The notes below the pieces were generated by a model. That model was not told the origin of the DNA. It saw only the letters and a list, made by a program, of their open reading frames with translations, and did not search any database. A stretch of 64,000 nucleotides of DNA, taken from assembly GCA_963699345.1 (NCBI GenBank), contig CAVOTL010000003.1, forward strand, positions 62,001 through 126,000, in the 5' to 3' direction. A program made the translations under genes and the position numbers. The stretch is from Bog-756 sp963699345. Lineage in GTDB: Bacteria > Actinomycetota > Acidimicrobiia > Acidimicrobiales > RAAP-2. Of the stretch, positions 8,401-17,602 are shown piece by piece (position 1 is the stretch's first letter; each line of letters starts with the position of its first letter).

Positions 8401-9276
8401 GTGACCGATCCCACCACTGTGCGCTTCACGGGAAGCGACGGCATCGAACTCGTCGGCGACCTGCGAGGGAACCCCCGGGATCCGCTGGTCGTGTTCCTGC
8501 ACGGTGGCGGGCAGACGCGCCACTCCTGGGGAGGGACCGCCGGCCAGGTGGCGGACCGGGGGTGGCGGACGTTGACCCTCGACGCCCGCGGGCACGGCGA
8601 ATCGGCGTGGTCCGGGTCCGGGGACTACCGGCTGGAGAGCTTCGCCGAGGACGTCCGCCTGGCCATCGGCGGCTTCGAGGAGCCTCCCGTGCTCGTCGGC
8701 GCCTCCCTCGGTGGCCTGACCGCCATCCTGCTGTCCGGCGAGCTTGCGCCCGGAGTGGCCCGGGCCGTCGTGCTGGTGGACATCGTGCCGGACATGGAGT
8801 CCGCCGGAGCCGAGCGGATCCGGGCCTTCATGACCGATCGGGCCGTCGCCGGGTTCGGGTCGCTCGACGAGGCCGCCGACGCGGTGGCCGCCTACAACCC
8901 GCACCGCGCCCGACCGGACGACCTGACCGGGCTGAGCAAGAACCTCCGCGAGCGGGACGGCCGGTACTTCTGGCACTGGGACCCGAAATTCCTCGACCCC
9001 GCACCCGGCCACGGACCCGATGCGATCATGGACGTGCCCCGACTCCACGAGGCCACCCGTCGGATGGTCGACGACGTACCGGTCCTCCTGGTCCGGGGGC
9101 GTTCCAGCGATCTGGTGAGCGCCACCGGGGCGGCCGACTTCTGTCGCCGGTTCCCCGAGGTCGACTTCGCCGACGTCTCCGGAGCCGGCCACATGGTCGC
9201 CGGGGACAGGAACGACGCCTTCACGGCGACGGTCGTCGGTTTCCTGGACCGCCGGGATCTGAGCGCCACCGGCTAG
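8401..9276 (+). CDS. Alpha/beta hydrolase
   Basis: The product is 291 residues from GTG 8401, which sits behind GAGGGC; an upstream ATG at 8362 gives an unlikely extension. Fold landmarks are an oxyanion-type motif HGGGQTRHSWGG, DARGHGESAW, a nucleophile elbow GASLGG (Ser), and a C-terminal histidine in GAGHMVAGD. These are the features of haloalkane dehalogenase/epoxide hydrolase-like esterases. The nucleophile is Ser, which excludes a dehalogenase and suggests an esterase, lipase-like or peroxidase-like enzyme. The substrate cannot be assigned. It stands alone between the c-di-GMP cassette and the flavin-type gene, with gaps of about 90 and 110 bases. Confidence 0.85.
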   Translation: MTDPTTVRFTGSDGIELVGDLRGNPRDPLVVFLHGGGQTRHSWGGTAGQVADRGWRTLTLDARGHGESAWSGSGDYRLESFAEDVRLAIGGFEEPPVLVGASLGGLTAILLSGELAPGVARAVVLVDIVPDMESAGAERIRAFMTDRAVAGFGSLDEAADAVAAYNPHRARPDDLTGLSKNLRERDGRYFWHWDPKFLDPAPGHGPDAIMDVPRLHEATRRMVDDVPVLLVRGRSSDLVSATGAADFCRRFPEVDFADVSGAGHMVAGDRNDAFTATVVGFLDRRDLSATG

Positions 9277-9388
9277 GCCACGGCCGGATCACGGGGTGAC
9301 CCGGCGATCCCGTTCCCGAGCGCCGGCCGGGCGGAGCGAGGAGCGTCGTCGAGATCGGGAGCACCGTCCTCGCAGTAGCGTCGGCTCC

Positions 9389-9784
9389 ATGGATCTCCCC
9401 GACCGATTCGTCGAACTGATGCGAGGGCGGAATCCCTGCTTCATCACCACGCTGATGCCGGACGGCTCGCCGCAGACGACCGAGACCTGGGTGGACACGG
9501 ATGGTGCCCACGTGATCATCAACACGGTCCAGACGCACCAGAAGATGCGCAACATCGAACGGGACCCCCGGGTGTCCGTCGCCGTCTGTGACGCCGACGA
9601 CCCGTCGCGGTACTACGCGGTCCGGGGTCGTGTCTCGGGCATCACGACCGAAGGCGGGGCGGAGCACATCGAGGCCCTCGCCCAGCGGTACACCGGTGGC
9701 CCCTACCCGTGGTACGGCGGACGGGACCAGGTGCGGGTGATCCTGACGATCGAGGCGAACAGCATCCACTCGATGGACCGGTGA
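9389..9784 (+). CDS. PPOX-class (F420- or FMN-dependent) split-barrel oxidoreductase
   Basis: The product is 131 residues from ATG 9389. It has the split beta-barrel of pyridoxamine-5-phosphate-oxidase-like proteins: MRGRNPCFITTLMPDGSPQT, ETWVDTDGAHVIINT, then HQKMRNIERDPRVSVAV and YYAVRGRVSGI. This is typical of the actinobacterial F420H2-dependent reductases (FDORs), small proteins that reduce quinones, biliverdin or other low-potential acceptors. I favour F420 because an FrhB-like gene is also in the window, but FMN cannot be excluded. The 3' end overlaps the convergent TetR-type gene by 82 bases. Confidence 0.8.
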   Translation: MDLPDRFVELMRGRNPCFITTLMPDGSPQTTETWVDTDGAHVIINTVQTHQKMRNIERDPRVSVAVCDADDPSRYYAVRGRVSGITTEGGAEHIEALAQRYTGGPYPWYGGRDQVRVILTIEANSIHSMDR

Positions 9785-10395
9785 GCTGGAGGAGACGACG
9801 CGGGTGCCGGATGCGCCGGCCCGCACCCTAGACACCGTCTGGTCCGGCGAGGGGTCGGATCCGCCGGCGAAGGCCACGGGGTCGCTCCCAGCCGACGCAT
9901 CGATCTGGTCAGTTCGTCCCGCACCGTCCCGAGGGGAACGTCACCCAGTCCCCCCGCCTCGATGAGGTAGTCCTCGAACAGGCGCCATCCGAGGGCGGCC
10001 GCGACGATCTGGGAGGCGCGTAGGCGCGCCGCCCGCGGGTCGACTCCGTAGGCGTCCTGGAGCGTGCTCGCCAGCACCGTCACGGGATTGAACCCGGTCA
10101 TGCCCGTGAGCGACCGCCCGGAGATGACCAGTGCGCTGGCGATACGGGCCCACGTCCACACTAGGGATCCAGGTGCGAATCCCTGGCCCGCCAGCGGATG
10201 GTCGGCCACCGATGCCGCAACGTCGTTCGACACGCGCTCGAACACCTGGTTGACCAGGTCGTCCTTGGTGCCGATGTGCCGGCCGATCAGGGCGGGGTGG
10301 ACATCGGCGGCCTGAGCGACGTCGCGGAGCCTCACCGCGTCGATCCCCTTCCAGGCGAACAGTTCGGTGGCGGCGCCGATGACGGCTCGCCGCAC
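9703..10395 (-). CDS. TetR/AcrR-family transcriptional regulator
   Basis: The product is 230 residues from GTG 10395, the only plausible start before an in-frame stop near the end of the upstream transporter gene. The N-terminal TetR helix-turn-helix is clear: AVIGAATELFAWKGIDAVRLRDVAQAADV, with HPALIGRHIGTKDDLVNQVF as recognition region. The ligand domain follows to about residue 175. The last 50 or so residues are Pro/Arg-rich, lie antisense to the convergent oxidoreductase gene and do not look like a folded domain, so the natural stop may have been lost or the frame may end badly. As last gene of the SulP-MFS-TetR operon it probably autoregulates that operon. Confidence 0.8.
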   Translation of the reverse strand: MRRAVIGAATELFAWKGIDAVRLRDVAQAADVHPALIGRHIGTKDDLVNQVFERVSNDVAASVADHPLAGQGFAPGSLVWTWARIASALVISGRSLTGMTGFNPVTVLASTLQDAYGVDPRAARLRASQIVAAALGWRLFEDYLIEAGGLGDVPLGTVRDELTRSMRRLGATPWPSPADPTPRRTRRCLGCGPAHPAPASSPPAHRSIEWMLFASIVRITRTWSRPPYHG

Positions 10396-10467
10396 CCCGT
10401 CCGGGCCAGCCGGAGCGCCCGGGTCGTCGGGGGCCGGGGCGCTTCGGCCCGTCGAGCTGCCCGGCTG

Positions 10468-12066
10468 TCATCCGAGCCCGGCATGTTCGATGTCGGCCCG
10501 GGGTTCGATGTCGGGGAGTCGCAGCATCCGGACCGAGTTGAGCAGTCCCAGCAGCGAGGCGAGTGCGGGAACGAGCAGCGCGATCTGGAGGGACAGGTTC
10601 CTCGCATGGGTGTTGATGGCCAGTACCTCGTCCTGGACGGCCTTCGGCTCGGTCGCGATCTGCTCCTGCAGGGTGGAGTTGCTCATGACCTCGGCATCGT
10701 GCTCCATGTGGGCGGCGATCTGTTGCTGCTGGGCCGGCGGGATGACGACACTGGCCTCGGTCTGGTGCGTGAAGCTCAGGGCCAGGGCCCACAGCATGAT
10801 CCCGCCGGCCACCGCCAGACCGAACGACAGTCCGAACGAGCCGGCCGCCGAGTTGACACCCGCCGCCTCGCTGACCCGGTCCTCGCTGATGGGGGCGAGG
10901 GTGAAGTTGTTGAGTTGGGAGACCAGCATGCCCAGGCCGCACCCGGCGACGATCAGCGGGATCACCAGGTACCACCCCGAATCGACTCGCGGCACCAGGG
11001 GGATGATCGCCCCCATGCCGATGGCGCTCAGGGCGAACCCGGCGAGGACGATCTGGGCGGGACGCCACCTGCCCGCCTTCCGGCCGGCGAGCATGGCCAT
11101 GCCGAACATCGACAGCGACAGGGGGGCCAGGGAGAGACCCGCCTGCATGGCGTTGTACTCGAGGGTCATCTGTAGGAACAGCGGAAGGACGATCATCGCT
11201 CCGCCCAGGGTGATCTGCTGGAGCATCTGCTGGGAGATGCCGATCCGGAAGTTGAGGTGCTTGAACAGGTCGGGATCGAGCAGTGTCGACTTCCCCCGGC
11301 GCTTGCGGTGCACCAGCCAGTAGGCGAAGGCCGCCAGCATCACCGCGCCGAGTCCCATGATCAGGCCTACGTACTGGCCGCCCTCCTGCCACACCAGGAT
11401 GCCGAGCACGAGTCCGCCCATGCCGACGATGGACAGGATGGCTCCCACCAGGTCGATCTGACGGGGTCCGGTGTAGGGGACGTCCTTGACGAGTCGGATC
11501 TGGGTCAGCACCACCAGGATGATGAGGGCCTCGAGCCCGAATCCCACCCGCCACGACAGATACGTGGTGAGGAAACCGCCGAGCAGCGGCCCGACGGCGG
11601 CGGCAATGGCGGCCGAGGCGCCCACCAGGGCGTAGGCCCGCTTCTGAGCTCCACCCGTGAAGTTGCCGTGGATCAGCGACTGCATGGCCGGCAGCAGCAA
11701 TGACGCGCCGAGACCGCCGATGATCGCCCAGAAGATGACGATGGTCTGGAGGTTCTGGGCCACCGTCATGGCCACCGCCCCCACCGCGTAGCCCAGCAGG
11801 CCGAGGACATAGGCGCGCTTGCGTCCCATGAGGTCACCCAGCTTGGAGTTCGTCAGGATGAAGGCCGCCGAGACGAGCGCCTCGAGGGCGATGGCGGACT
11901 GCACGCCGCTGGCCGTCGTGTGCAGGTCCGTGATGACGGCGGAGATCGACACGTTCATCAGCGATGTGTCGACCACCAACACGAACATGGCCATGGCCAG
12001 GAGGAGGGCCAGACGCGGGTTTCCCTTGTCCTCTTCGTTCACCTCGGGTTCGGATGCGGCGTTCAC
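10468..12066 (-). CDS. MFS drug:H+ antiporter, DHA2 (EmrB/QacA) family
   Basis: The product is 532 residues with about 14 hydrophobic segments, the usual size for DHA2 exporters. GTG 12066 overlaps the upstream SulP stop (GTGA). Motifs are FVLVVDTSLMNVSI in helix 1 (the DHA2 D-x-x-x-x-N/V pattern), KLGDLMGRKRAY (motif A, GxLaDrxGrkr), and GPLLGGFLTTYLSWR (motif C-like GPxLGG plus WR). A soluble insert with PAQQQQIAAHMEHDAE lies near the C terminus between the last helices. It should export drugs or cationic metabolites with proton influx. The downstream TetR-type gene is the likely regulator. The substrate is unknown. Confidence 0.9.
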   Translation of the reverse strand: MNAASEPEVNEEDKGNPRLALLLAMAMFVLVVDTSLMNVSISAVITDLHTTASGVQSAIALEALVSAAFILTNSKLGDLMGRKRAYVLGLLGYAVGAVAMTVAQNLQTIVIFWAIIGGLGASLLLPAMQSLIHGNFTGGAQKRAYALVGASAAIAAAVGPLLGGFLTTYLSWRVGFGLEALIILVVLTQIRLVKDVPYTGPRQIDLVGAILSIVGMGGLVLGILVWQEGGQYVGLIMGLGAVMLAAFAYWLVHRKRRGKSTLLDPDLFKHLNFRIGISQQMLQQITLGGAMIVLPLFLQMTLEYNAMQAGLSLAPLSLSMFGMAMLAGRKAGRWRPAQIVLAGFALSAIGMGAIIPLVPRVDSGWYLVIPLIVAGCGLGMLVSQLNNFTLAPISEDRVSEAAGVNSAAGSFGLSFGLAVAGGIMLWALALSFTHQTEASVVIPPAQQQQIAAHMEHDAEVMSNSTLQEQIATEPKAVQDEVLAINTHARNLSLQIALLVPALASLLGLLNSVRMLRLPDIEPRADIEHAGLG

Positions 12067-13784
12067 GGCGGCGTGGTCCCTTCGTCGGAGGGTCCGGAGT
12101 CGTTGCCGGATGCCGCGCCGATGGCGGCCAGGGCCTGGTCCAGGCTCGGGTAGAAGTGCTCCTGGTCGAGCGTGGTGTCGAGTCCGTAACGGCGGACGAG
12201 TTCCTGGAGGCGGTCACGAAGTTCCACGAAGGCGACACGGGTGCCGTTGGCGTTCAGCTCCTCGTCGAGCGCTTCGAGCACCTCGGAGGCCGTGACGTCG
12301 ATGTCGGTGACCGCCTCGCACTGGAGCACGATCCACGCCGGACTCCGGTCACGGGCCAGCTTCCGGACCTGGTCCCGGAACTGGCCGCAGTTGGCGAAGA
12401 ACAGCGGTGCCTCCCAGCGGTACACCACGACGCCCGGCAGTTGGGTGGCCTCCGGGTAGCGCGACGTGCTGTGCCATCCGCCCAGTTCGGGGACTTCTCC
12501 CAGCACGGCGCCGTGGGGCCACCAGCTGCGCTTGAAGAACAGGAGCACGATCAGGACGATGGCGATGACGATCCCCTGGAGTACTCCGAAGAAGATCACC
12601 CCGGCGGTGGCCACCAGGCTCGCGGCGAACGAGGACGTCCGGACCCGGGCGAAGCGGCGGAGGGCGCGCAGATCGGTGAGCGACAGGGCGGCGGTGATGA
12701 CCACCGCCGCCAGGGCCGTCTGGGGGAGATCGGCGAGCAGGCCGTTGAGGAACAGCAGCAGCAGGATGACGAGCCCGGCACCGACCACCCCCGTCAGCTG
12801 GGTCTTGGCGCCGGACTGGTCGGCCACGGCCGTGCGGGATCCGCTGACGGAGACGGCGAACCCCTGCAAGAAGCCGGCGGCGATGTTCGACGTGCCGATG
12901 CCGACCATCTCCTGGTCGGGGTTCACCTCGTCACCCCGACGGGCGGCGAAGCTGGTGGCGGTGGCGATGGTGTCGGTGAGCGACACCATCGTGATCCCCA
13001 CCGCACCGAGCAGGAGGGGGCCGATGTCGGACCACTTGGTCCACGGGAGGGCGGGAACCGGCACTCCCTGGGGCAGGGTGCCGACGGTCTTCACGCCGTG
13101 GGCGGCCAGATCGAGGATGGCGGACACCACCGTGACCCCTACGACGGCGACCAGCACGGCGGGGACACGCGTGGTGACGCGGGGAAGGACCAGGAGCACC
13201 GCGAGGACGGCACACCCGGTGATCAACGCTGTGCGATTGGTCTGGTCGAGTCCGCGGAAGAAGGCACGGACCTCCCCGATGAAGCTGTCCGCGTCGGTGG
13301 AGAATCCGAAGAGTTTGGGTAGCTGGCCGACGATGATGGTCACCGCCAGGCCATTGAGGTAACCCACCCGGACCTCGCTCGAGAGGAGGTCGGCGACGAA
13401 GCCGAGCTTGGCGATCCCGAGTCCGATCTCGATCAGGCCGACCAGGATCGCCAGCATGCCGGCGAGGGCGATGGCGGTCGCCGGATCGTGGGTGACCAGG
13501 AGGGGGGTGATGGCGGCGAGGATGAGGGGCGACACCGACGAGTCGGGCCCCAGCACCAGGACCTTCGAGGGACCGAAGACGGCGTAGCCGACGAGGCAGG
13601 CGACCGTCGTGTACAGGCCGGTCACCGCCGGGAGTCCGGCCAGTTCGGCGTAGGCCATACCCTGGGGGACCAGGATCGCCGCCAGGACCAGTCCGGCGAC
13701 GAGGTCGGACCGGAGCCAGCGGCGCTCGTAGGTCCGGAGGGTGACCAGCCCGGGCGCCCAGCGCTGCAGGACGCCCGTCACCAC
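12063..13784 (-). CDS. SulP-family anion transporter with STAS domain
   Basis: The product is 573 residues from GTG 13784, behind a GGGG site; a TTG at 13862 and a GTG at 13781 are alternatives. The membrane domain opens with LVAGLVLAAILVPQGMAYAELAGLPAVTGLYT, the SulP signature region, and has about 12-14 hydrophobic stretches. The cytosolic C-terminal STAS domain (about 455-565) has FANCGQFRDQV and the hallmark ILQCEAVTDIDVTASEVLEAL. Family members carry sulfate, bicarbonate or other anions; the substrate here is not predictable. Its stop overlaps the MFS gene, so the two are co-transcribed with the TetR regulator. Confidence 0.9.
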   Translation of the reverse strand: MVTGVLQRWAPGLVTLRTYERRWLRSDLVAGLVLAAILVPQGMAYAELAGLPAVTGLYTTVACLVGYAVFGPSKVLVLGPDSSVSPLILAAITPLLVTHDPATAIALAGMLAILVGLIEIGLGIAKLGFVADLLSSEVRVGYLNGLAVTIIVGQLPKLFGFSTDADSFIGEVRAFFRGLDQTNRTALITGCAVLAVLLVLPRVTTRVPAVLVAVVGVTVVSAILDLAAHGVKTVGTLPQGVPVPALPWTKWSDIGPLLLGAVGITMVSLTDTIATATSFAARRGDEVNPDQEMVGIGTSNIAAGFLQGFAVSVSGSRTAVADQSGAKTQLTGVVGAGLVILLLLFLNGLLADLPQTALAAVVITAALSLTDLRALRRFARVRTSSFAASLVATAGVIFFGVLQGIVIAIVLIVLLFFKRSWWPHGAVLGEVPELGGWHSTSRYPEATQLPGVVVYRWEAPLFFANCGQFRDQVRKLARDRSPAWIVLQCEAVTDIDVTASEVLEALDEELNANGTRVAFVELRDRLQELVRRYGLDTTLDQEHFYPSLDQALAAIGAASGNDSGPSDEGTTPP

Positions 13785-13910
13785 GCCCCCAACCCGGTCA
13801 GGATCGGACCGCCCTCGCCCCGACGTGGGTCTACCCCACCGGGCAGGAAGGACATCTCGCAAGTGTCATCTGGGACACATTAGCCAGGTAGGGTCGATCG
13901 GCCCTTGGCC

Positions 13911-13961
13911 GGGGGCGTCGGGGGTCGGGCGTCGGGGGTCGGGCGTCGGGGGTCGGGGGTC
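13911..13961. repeat. Tandem 14-bp G-rich repeat, about 3.5 copies
   Basis: Perfect units of GGGCGTCGGGGGTC lie at 13913-13926, 13927-13940 and 13941-13954, with partial copies on both sides. Runs of three to five G recur at least seven times on the plus strand, so the tract could fold as a G-quadruplex. It lies in the gap between the divergent SulP and polyphosphate kinase genes. Just before it, GTGTC at 13863-13867 and GACAC at 13874-13878 form a short inverted repeat. Confidence 0.8.
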
Positions 13962-14032
13962 AGCGAAGGCGAGGTCCTGGCTCGAGTGGCCCGACACGAA
14001 TCGTCTCCACTCGCGGTCACCCGGTCGAGGCG

Positions 14033-14971
14033 ATGGATGCCCGAACTGATTCCGACGACAATGGGGCGATGGGCAAGCACAAGCGCGAGGGAGCACTCCC
14101 CATGGTCCACCCCGACGGGTCGACATCGGATGTCGGCCAGCGCGAGGACGGGGCCTCGGCGAGGAACGTAGCCGCCTCCGCCCGGCTCGGCAGCGCCCCG
14201 AAGATGAAGCGCAAGGAGTATGAGCACGAGTTGCGACGCCTGCACGGCGAAGTCGTCGCCGTGCAGGAGTGGGTCAAGGAGACGGGAGCCAAGGTCTGCA
14301 TCGTGTTCGAAGGTCGCGATACCGCCGGCAAGGGCGGCACCATCAAGGCCATCACGGAGCGGGTGAGCCCCCGGGTCTTCCGGGTCGTCGCCCTTCCGGC
14401 TCCGACCGAACGCGAGAAGTCCCAGATGTACATCCAGCGGTACATGGCGCACTTCCCGGCGGCAGGCGAGGTGGTCATCTTCGATCGCAGCTGGTACAAC
14501 CGGGCCGGCGTCGAGCGGGTGATGGGGTTCTGTTCCCCGGAGGAGACCCGACGTTTCCTGGAGTTGGCCCCCGGGGTCGAGAAGGCGATGGTCGACACCG
14601 GGATCCTGCTGCTGAAGTACTGGCTGGAGGTCAGTCCCGACGAGCAGACCCGACGCCTCCAGAGTCGGATCGACGACCCACGGAAGATCTGGAAGCTCTC
14701 CGAGTTGGACCTGCTCTCCTATGCGCGGTGGTCCGACTACTCACAGGCCCGTGACGCCATGTTCGCCGCCACCGACACCGCGTGGGCGCCATGGTGGGTC
14801 GCCCACTCCGACGACAAGAGGCGGGCGAGGCTGAACATCATCTCCCACCTGCTGAGCCGCATCCCCTACACGCCTCTGGAGCACCGGCCAGTCGAACTTC
14901 CGGATCGGAAGGAAGTGGACGACGACCCGATCCCGAACCCGCTGCTGCGCTACATCCCCACCCCCTACTGA
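14033..14971 (+). CDS. ppk2: Polyphosphate kinase 2
   Basis: The product is 312 residues from ATG 14033; ATG 14069 is nearly as good. PPK2 uses polyphosphate to phosphorylate nucleoside mono- or diphosphates. Walker A is GRDTAGKGG at residues 94-102, Walker B region VVIFDRSWYNRAGVE at about 146-160, and the lid region LQSRIDDPRKIWKLSELD follows. The core matches the single-domain PPK2 family; the 55-residue N-terminal lead (KHKREGALPM and onward) is variable. The upstream gap carries the G-rich repeat. There is no phosphate-regulon neighbour. Confidence 0.93.
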   Translation: MDARTDSDDNGAMGKHKREGALPMVHPDGSTSDVGQREDGASARNVAASARLGSAPKMKRKEYEHELRRLHGEVVAVQEWVKETGAKVCIVFEGRDTAGKGGTIKAITERVSPRVFRVVALPAPTEREKSQMYIQRYMAHFPAAGEVVIFDRSWYNRAGVERVMGFCSPEETRRFLELAPGVEKAMVDTGILLLKYWLEVSPDEQTRRLQSRIDDPRKIWKLSELDLLSYARWSDYSQARDAMFAATDTAWAPWWVAHSDDKRRARLNIISHLLSRIPYTPLEHRPVELPDRKEVDDDPIPNPLLRYIPTPY

Positions 14972-15020
14972 TCCGCCGCCTGCCGATCCGCGACCCGCCC
15001 GGCGGACCTCCACCCCGTCC

Positions 15021-16424
15021 CTACGACTCCTCTGCGGCCAACGGGTCCCGTCCACGGGCGATGTCGACCAGGTCCCGCGCCGAGATGTCCCGGGCCCGTC
15101 GGCGCTCGGCGGCGGTGAGGTTCCCGGCCGGAACCAGCAGCCGGAGCCCCCGCGGGTGGATCCGGAACTCCAGCGGGGTGTCGAGCTCGAGCGCCTCTCC
15201 GTCGATCCCCGCGTAGGCCTTGCCGGACCTCGAACGCACCTCGAACCGCTCGGCCGTGAACTCGTGCCAATGGCGGCTCCGGCGCCGCTGGCCCACGGCC
15301 GACAGGGTGAACACCTCCGCCGCCTGCGCCCCGGTGCTGGCGGAGACGGCGACGACGCCGAGCCGGCCGGTGTCGAGGCGACGGCGCTGGGACGCATCCA
15401 GGGTGGCCCCCAGCACGTACGGGTTGTTCGACACCTGGATCAGGAAGGCGCCGTCCACCTCCCCCCGGTCGGGGTCGGTGAACTGGAGATCGAACGGCTC
15501 CTGGGTCCGTCCCAGCATCTCGGGGATCAGCGCCTTGGTGGTCTCCGACTTCGCCTCCCGGTAGCCCTCCTGCTGCACGATGGTGGCGTAGATCCCGAGG
15601 GAGACGTTGTTGACGAACAGCCGGTCGCCGACGGTGGCGAAGTCGATTCGTCGCTCGAGGCCGTCACCGAACGCGTCCAGGCTCAGCCGGGGGTCCTCGC
15701 GGTCGATCCCGAGGTCGAGGGCGAAGTGGTTCCGGGTGCCCGCCGACACGACGACGAAGGGCAGGTCGTGTTCGACGGCGATGGAAGCGACCAGGGCCTG
15801 GGAGCCGTCGCCCCCGGCCATGCCCAGGCAGTCGGCGCCGCGGGCGATGGCGTCTCGGGCCAGTTCCTCGAGGTCGAGTCCCCGGTCCAGCATGACCACC
15901 TCGACCCCTCGCCGGCGGGCGAGGTCGGCCAGGCCGAACTTCTCCACCTTTCCCCCGCCCGACCAGGGATTGCAGATGAGTACCGGATGCCGGGGCCGGT
16001 CGACGCTCACCGGGCGGAGCTCATCGTGGGCGTGGAGGTCCCGGGCCAGCGCGGCCCTCCCGAGTCCGACAGCACCGGACAGGAGCACGACCAGGAGCGC
16101 CAGGCGTAGGCCGACGTACTCGCCCACCGGGGTCGTCCCCACCAGCGCGATGACGACGCCGGCCGCCCCGAGGGCGGTGCCGAGGATGCCGATCGCCCGA
16201 CGGTGGGCCCGTTCGGTGATCGCCCACCAGGCCCCCACCGTGGCGACCCCCAGACCGAGGACGGCCAGGGCCAGGTAGCCGAGGTTGCGGACGATGAACC
16301 CGACGACGAACCCGGCGAGGAGCAACCCACACGCCAACGACCCCAGCGCACAGGCCCGCTCACGCCATCCGACGGAACGGGGGGTCGGGCTCACAGTCGT
16401 CCCAGTTTCGCGCATCCGCCGCAT
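15021..16424 (-). CDS. Membrane-anchored diacylglycerol/sphingoid kinase-like lipid kinase
   Basis: The product is 467 residues from ATG 16424; ATG 16415 is an alternative. Four hydrophobic segments lie in the first 130 residues, followed by a DAGK catalytic domain: ICNPWSGGGKVEKFGL, GGDGSQALVASIAVEH and SAGTRNHFALDLGID, matching the nucleotide-binding GGDGT and GTxND motifs of the YegS/DgkB/LCB5 fold. The C-terminal lobe contains the usual YAGIDGE segment. It probably phosphorylates a lipid at the membrane, for example diacylglycerol. The membrane-fused layout is found in Actinobacteria. Convergent with ppk2. Confidence 0.85.
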   Translation of the reverse strand: MRRMRETGTTVSPTPRSVGWRERACALGSLACGLLLAGFVVGFIVRNLGYLALAVLGLGVATVGAWWAITERAHRRAIGILGTALGAAGVVIALVGTTPVGEYVGLRLALLVVLLSGAVGLGRAALARDLHAHDELRPVSVDRPRHPVLICNPWSGGGKVEKFGLADLARRRGVEVVMLDRGLDLEELARDAIARGADCLGMAGGDGSQALVASIAVEHDLPFVVVSAGTRNHFALDLGIDREDPRLSLDAFGDGLERRIDFATVGDRLFVNNVSLGIYATIVQQEGYREAKSETTKALIPEMLGRTQEPFDLQFTDPDRGEVDGAFLIQVSNNPYVLGATLDASQRRRLDTGRLGVVAVSASTGAQAAEVFTLSAVGQRRRSRHWHEFTAERFEVRSRSGKAYAGIDGEALELDTPLEFRIHPRGLRLLVPAGNLTAAERRRARDISARDLVDIARGRDPLAAEES

Positions 16425-16557
16425 CGGCTACCCGGCCGTCCGCGGATCCCGAGGTCGCTCATTCCGCCCACCGTAGAGTCGCGCCATCCGTTCGTGGTGG
16501 GCATGACGCCTACTGGGGGTCGTGGCGTCGGTGTCGTGGCGCGATCCCGGCCGTGGC

Positions 16558-17484
16558 TCAGCGCTGGAAGGTGCGGGAGAGATCCAGACCGAGGTCGGGC
16601 AGCGTCTGGTGCGTGGCGTAGCGGTAGAGGATCGTGCGCATGTACATCCCCGCGGCCGACAGATACATGGAGACGACGAAGAACCCGATCACCCCGATGA
16701 CGGCGATGGGCACACCGAGCACGGGCGTGCCGGCCACCGCCAGCCCGACACCGATGCCCAGGACCGCCAAGGCCAGCAGGCTCCAACCGAGGAACAGCAC
16801 CCCGAATCGCAGGGCGCCACGGGCCACCGTCCCGAACGTCGTCCTGAGCAGGTGGGAGGACTGCCGGAGGGCCTCGATCGGACCGACGTCCTCGAATGCC
16901 AGCACCGGGACGACCAGGAACGACGCCACGGCCCAGGCCAGGCCACCCAGGACGCCCACCAGGCGCCCGAACAGCCCGAGGCGGCTCTCGACGATCTGGA
17001 TCACCAGTCCGATCACCGCCGACAACAGGGCCCAACTGAAGACCACCCGCCGACGGGACCAGGCCATCCCCAACGCGTCACGGACGCCGATCACCCGTCC
17101 TTCGATCTGCTCGTTCGCCGCGAACGCCAGGGCGACGTTGAAGAACACCCCGACGAACGTCGACGCCATGAGGCCGGGGAAGAGGTAGAGCACGTCCCAG
17201 GGGTTGGCGCCGTACGCGCGCCACAGGGGTACGGCGACCGCCCCGGACACGGCGAGGAACGCCAGCGCCGCCGCCAGCCCGGAGAGCACGGGCAGCCAGA
17301 TCATCCGGCGGTTCTGACCGAACAGGCCGAGCGAGGCCCGCAGCAGCTGCTTTCCGGTCGGCGTGCCCAGTGTCGAATCGGTCGCCCGGCGGTGCTCGGT
17401 CCAGGCACCGCCGTCCCAGTATCGGAGCGTGGCAGTCCGCTCCGGGTCCGGATACCACGCGGCCGGTGGCAACTCCGTGGGCAT
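16558..17484 (-). CDS. DUF2510 plus DUF6159-like multi-pass membrane protein
   Basis: The product is 308 residues from ATG 17484; GTG 17487 is adjacent. The N-terminal motif AAWYPDPERTATLRYWDGGAWTEH is the DUF2510 module, a short Trp-rich domain found on many actinobacterial membrane proteins. Six or so hydrophobic segments follow (about 65-285), with an SSHLLRTTFGTVARGALRFGV segment like the DUF6159 family. Function unknown. The gene stands alone, 70 bases downstream of the start of a lipid-kinase gene on the same strand and 120 bases after the acyl-CoA dehydrogenase start side. Confidence 0.75.
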   Translation of the reverse strand: MPTELPPAAWYPDPERTATLRYWDGGAWTEHRRATDSTLGTPTGKQLLRASLGLFGQNRRMIWLPVLSGLAAALAFLAVSGAVAVPLWRAYGANPWDVLYLFPGLMASTFVGVFFNVALAFAANEQIEGRVIGVRDALGMAWSRRRVVFSWALLSAVIGLVIQIVESRLGLFGRLVGVLGGLAWAVASFLVVPVLAFEDVGPIEALRQSSHLLRTTFGTVARGALRFGVLFLGWSLLALAVLGIGVGLAVAGTPVLGVPIAVIGVIGFFVVSMYLSAAGMYMRTILYRYATHQTLPDLGLDLSRTFQR

Positions 17485-17602
17485 CACACGATGCTACCCA
17501 ACACGACCGCCACGGTGCCGGGCCATCGGCAGGTGGTGTCCCGACGCGCGGTCCGCCCGTCGAGGTACCCGACGTGGAGGAGGCCCAAGGCCCCGACGGC
17601 CG

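Noticed and set aside
13785..13862. TTG start for the SulP gene at 13862
   Set aside because: The extra 26 residues are Arg/Pro rich; GTG 13784 has a better site and fits the family start, though it is not certain.
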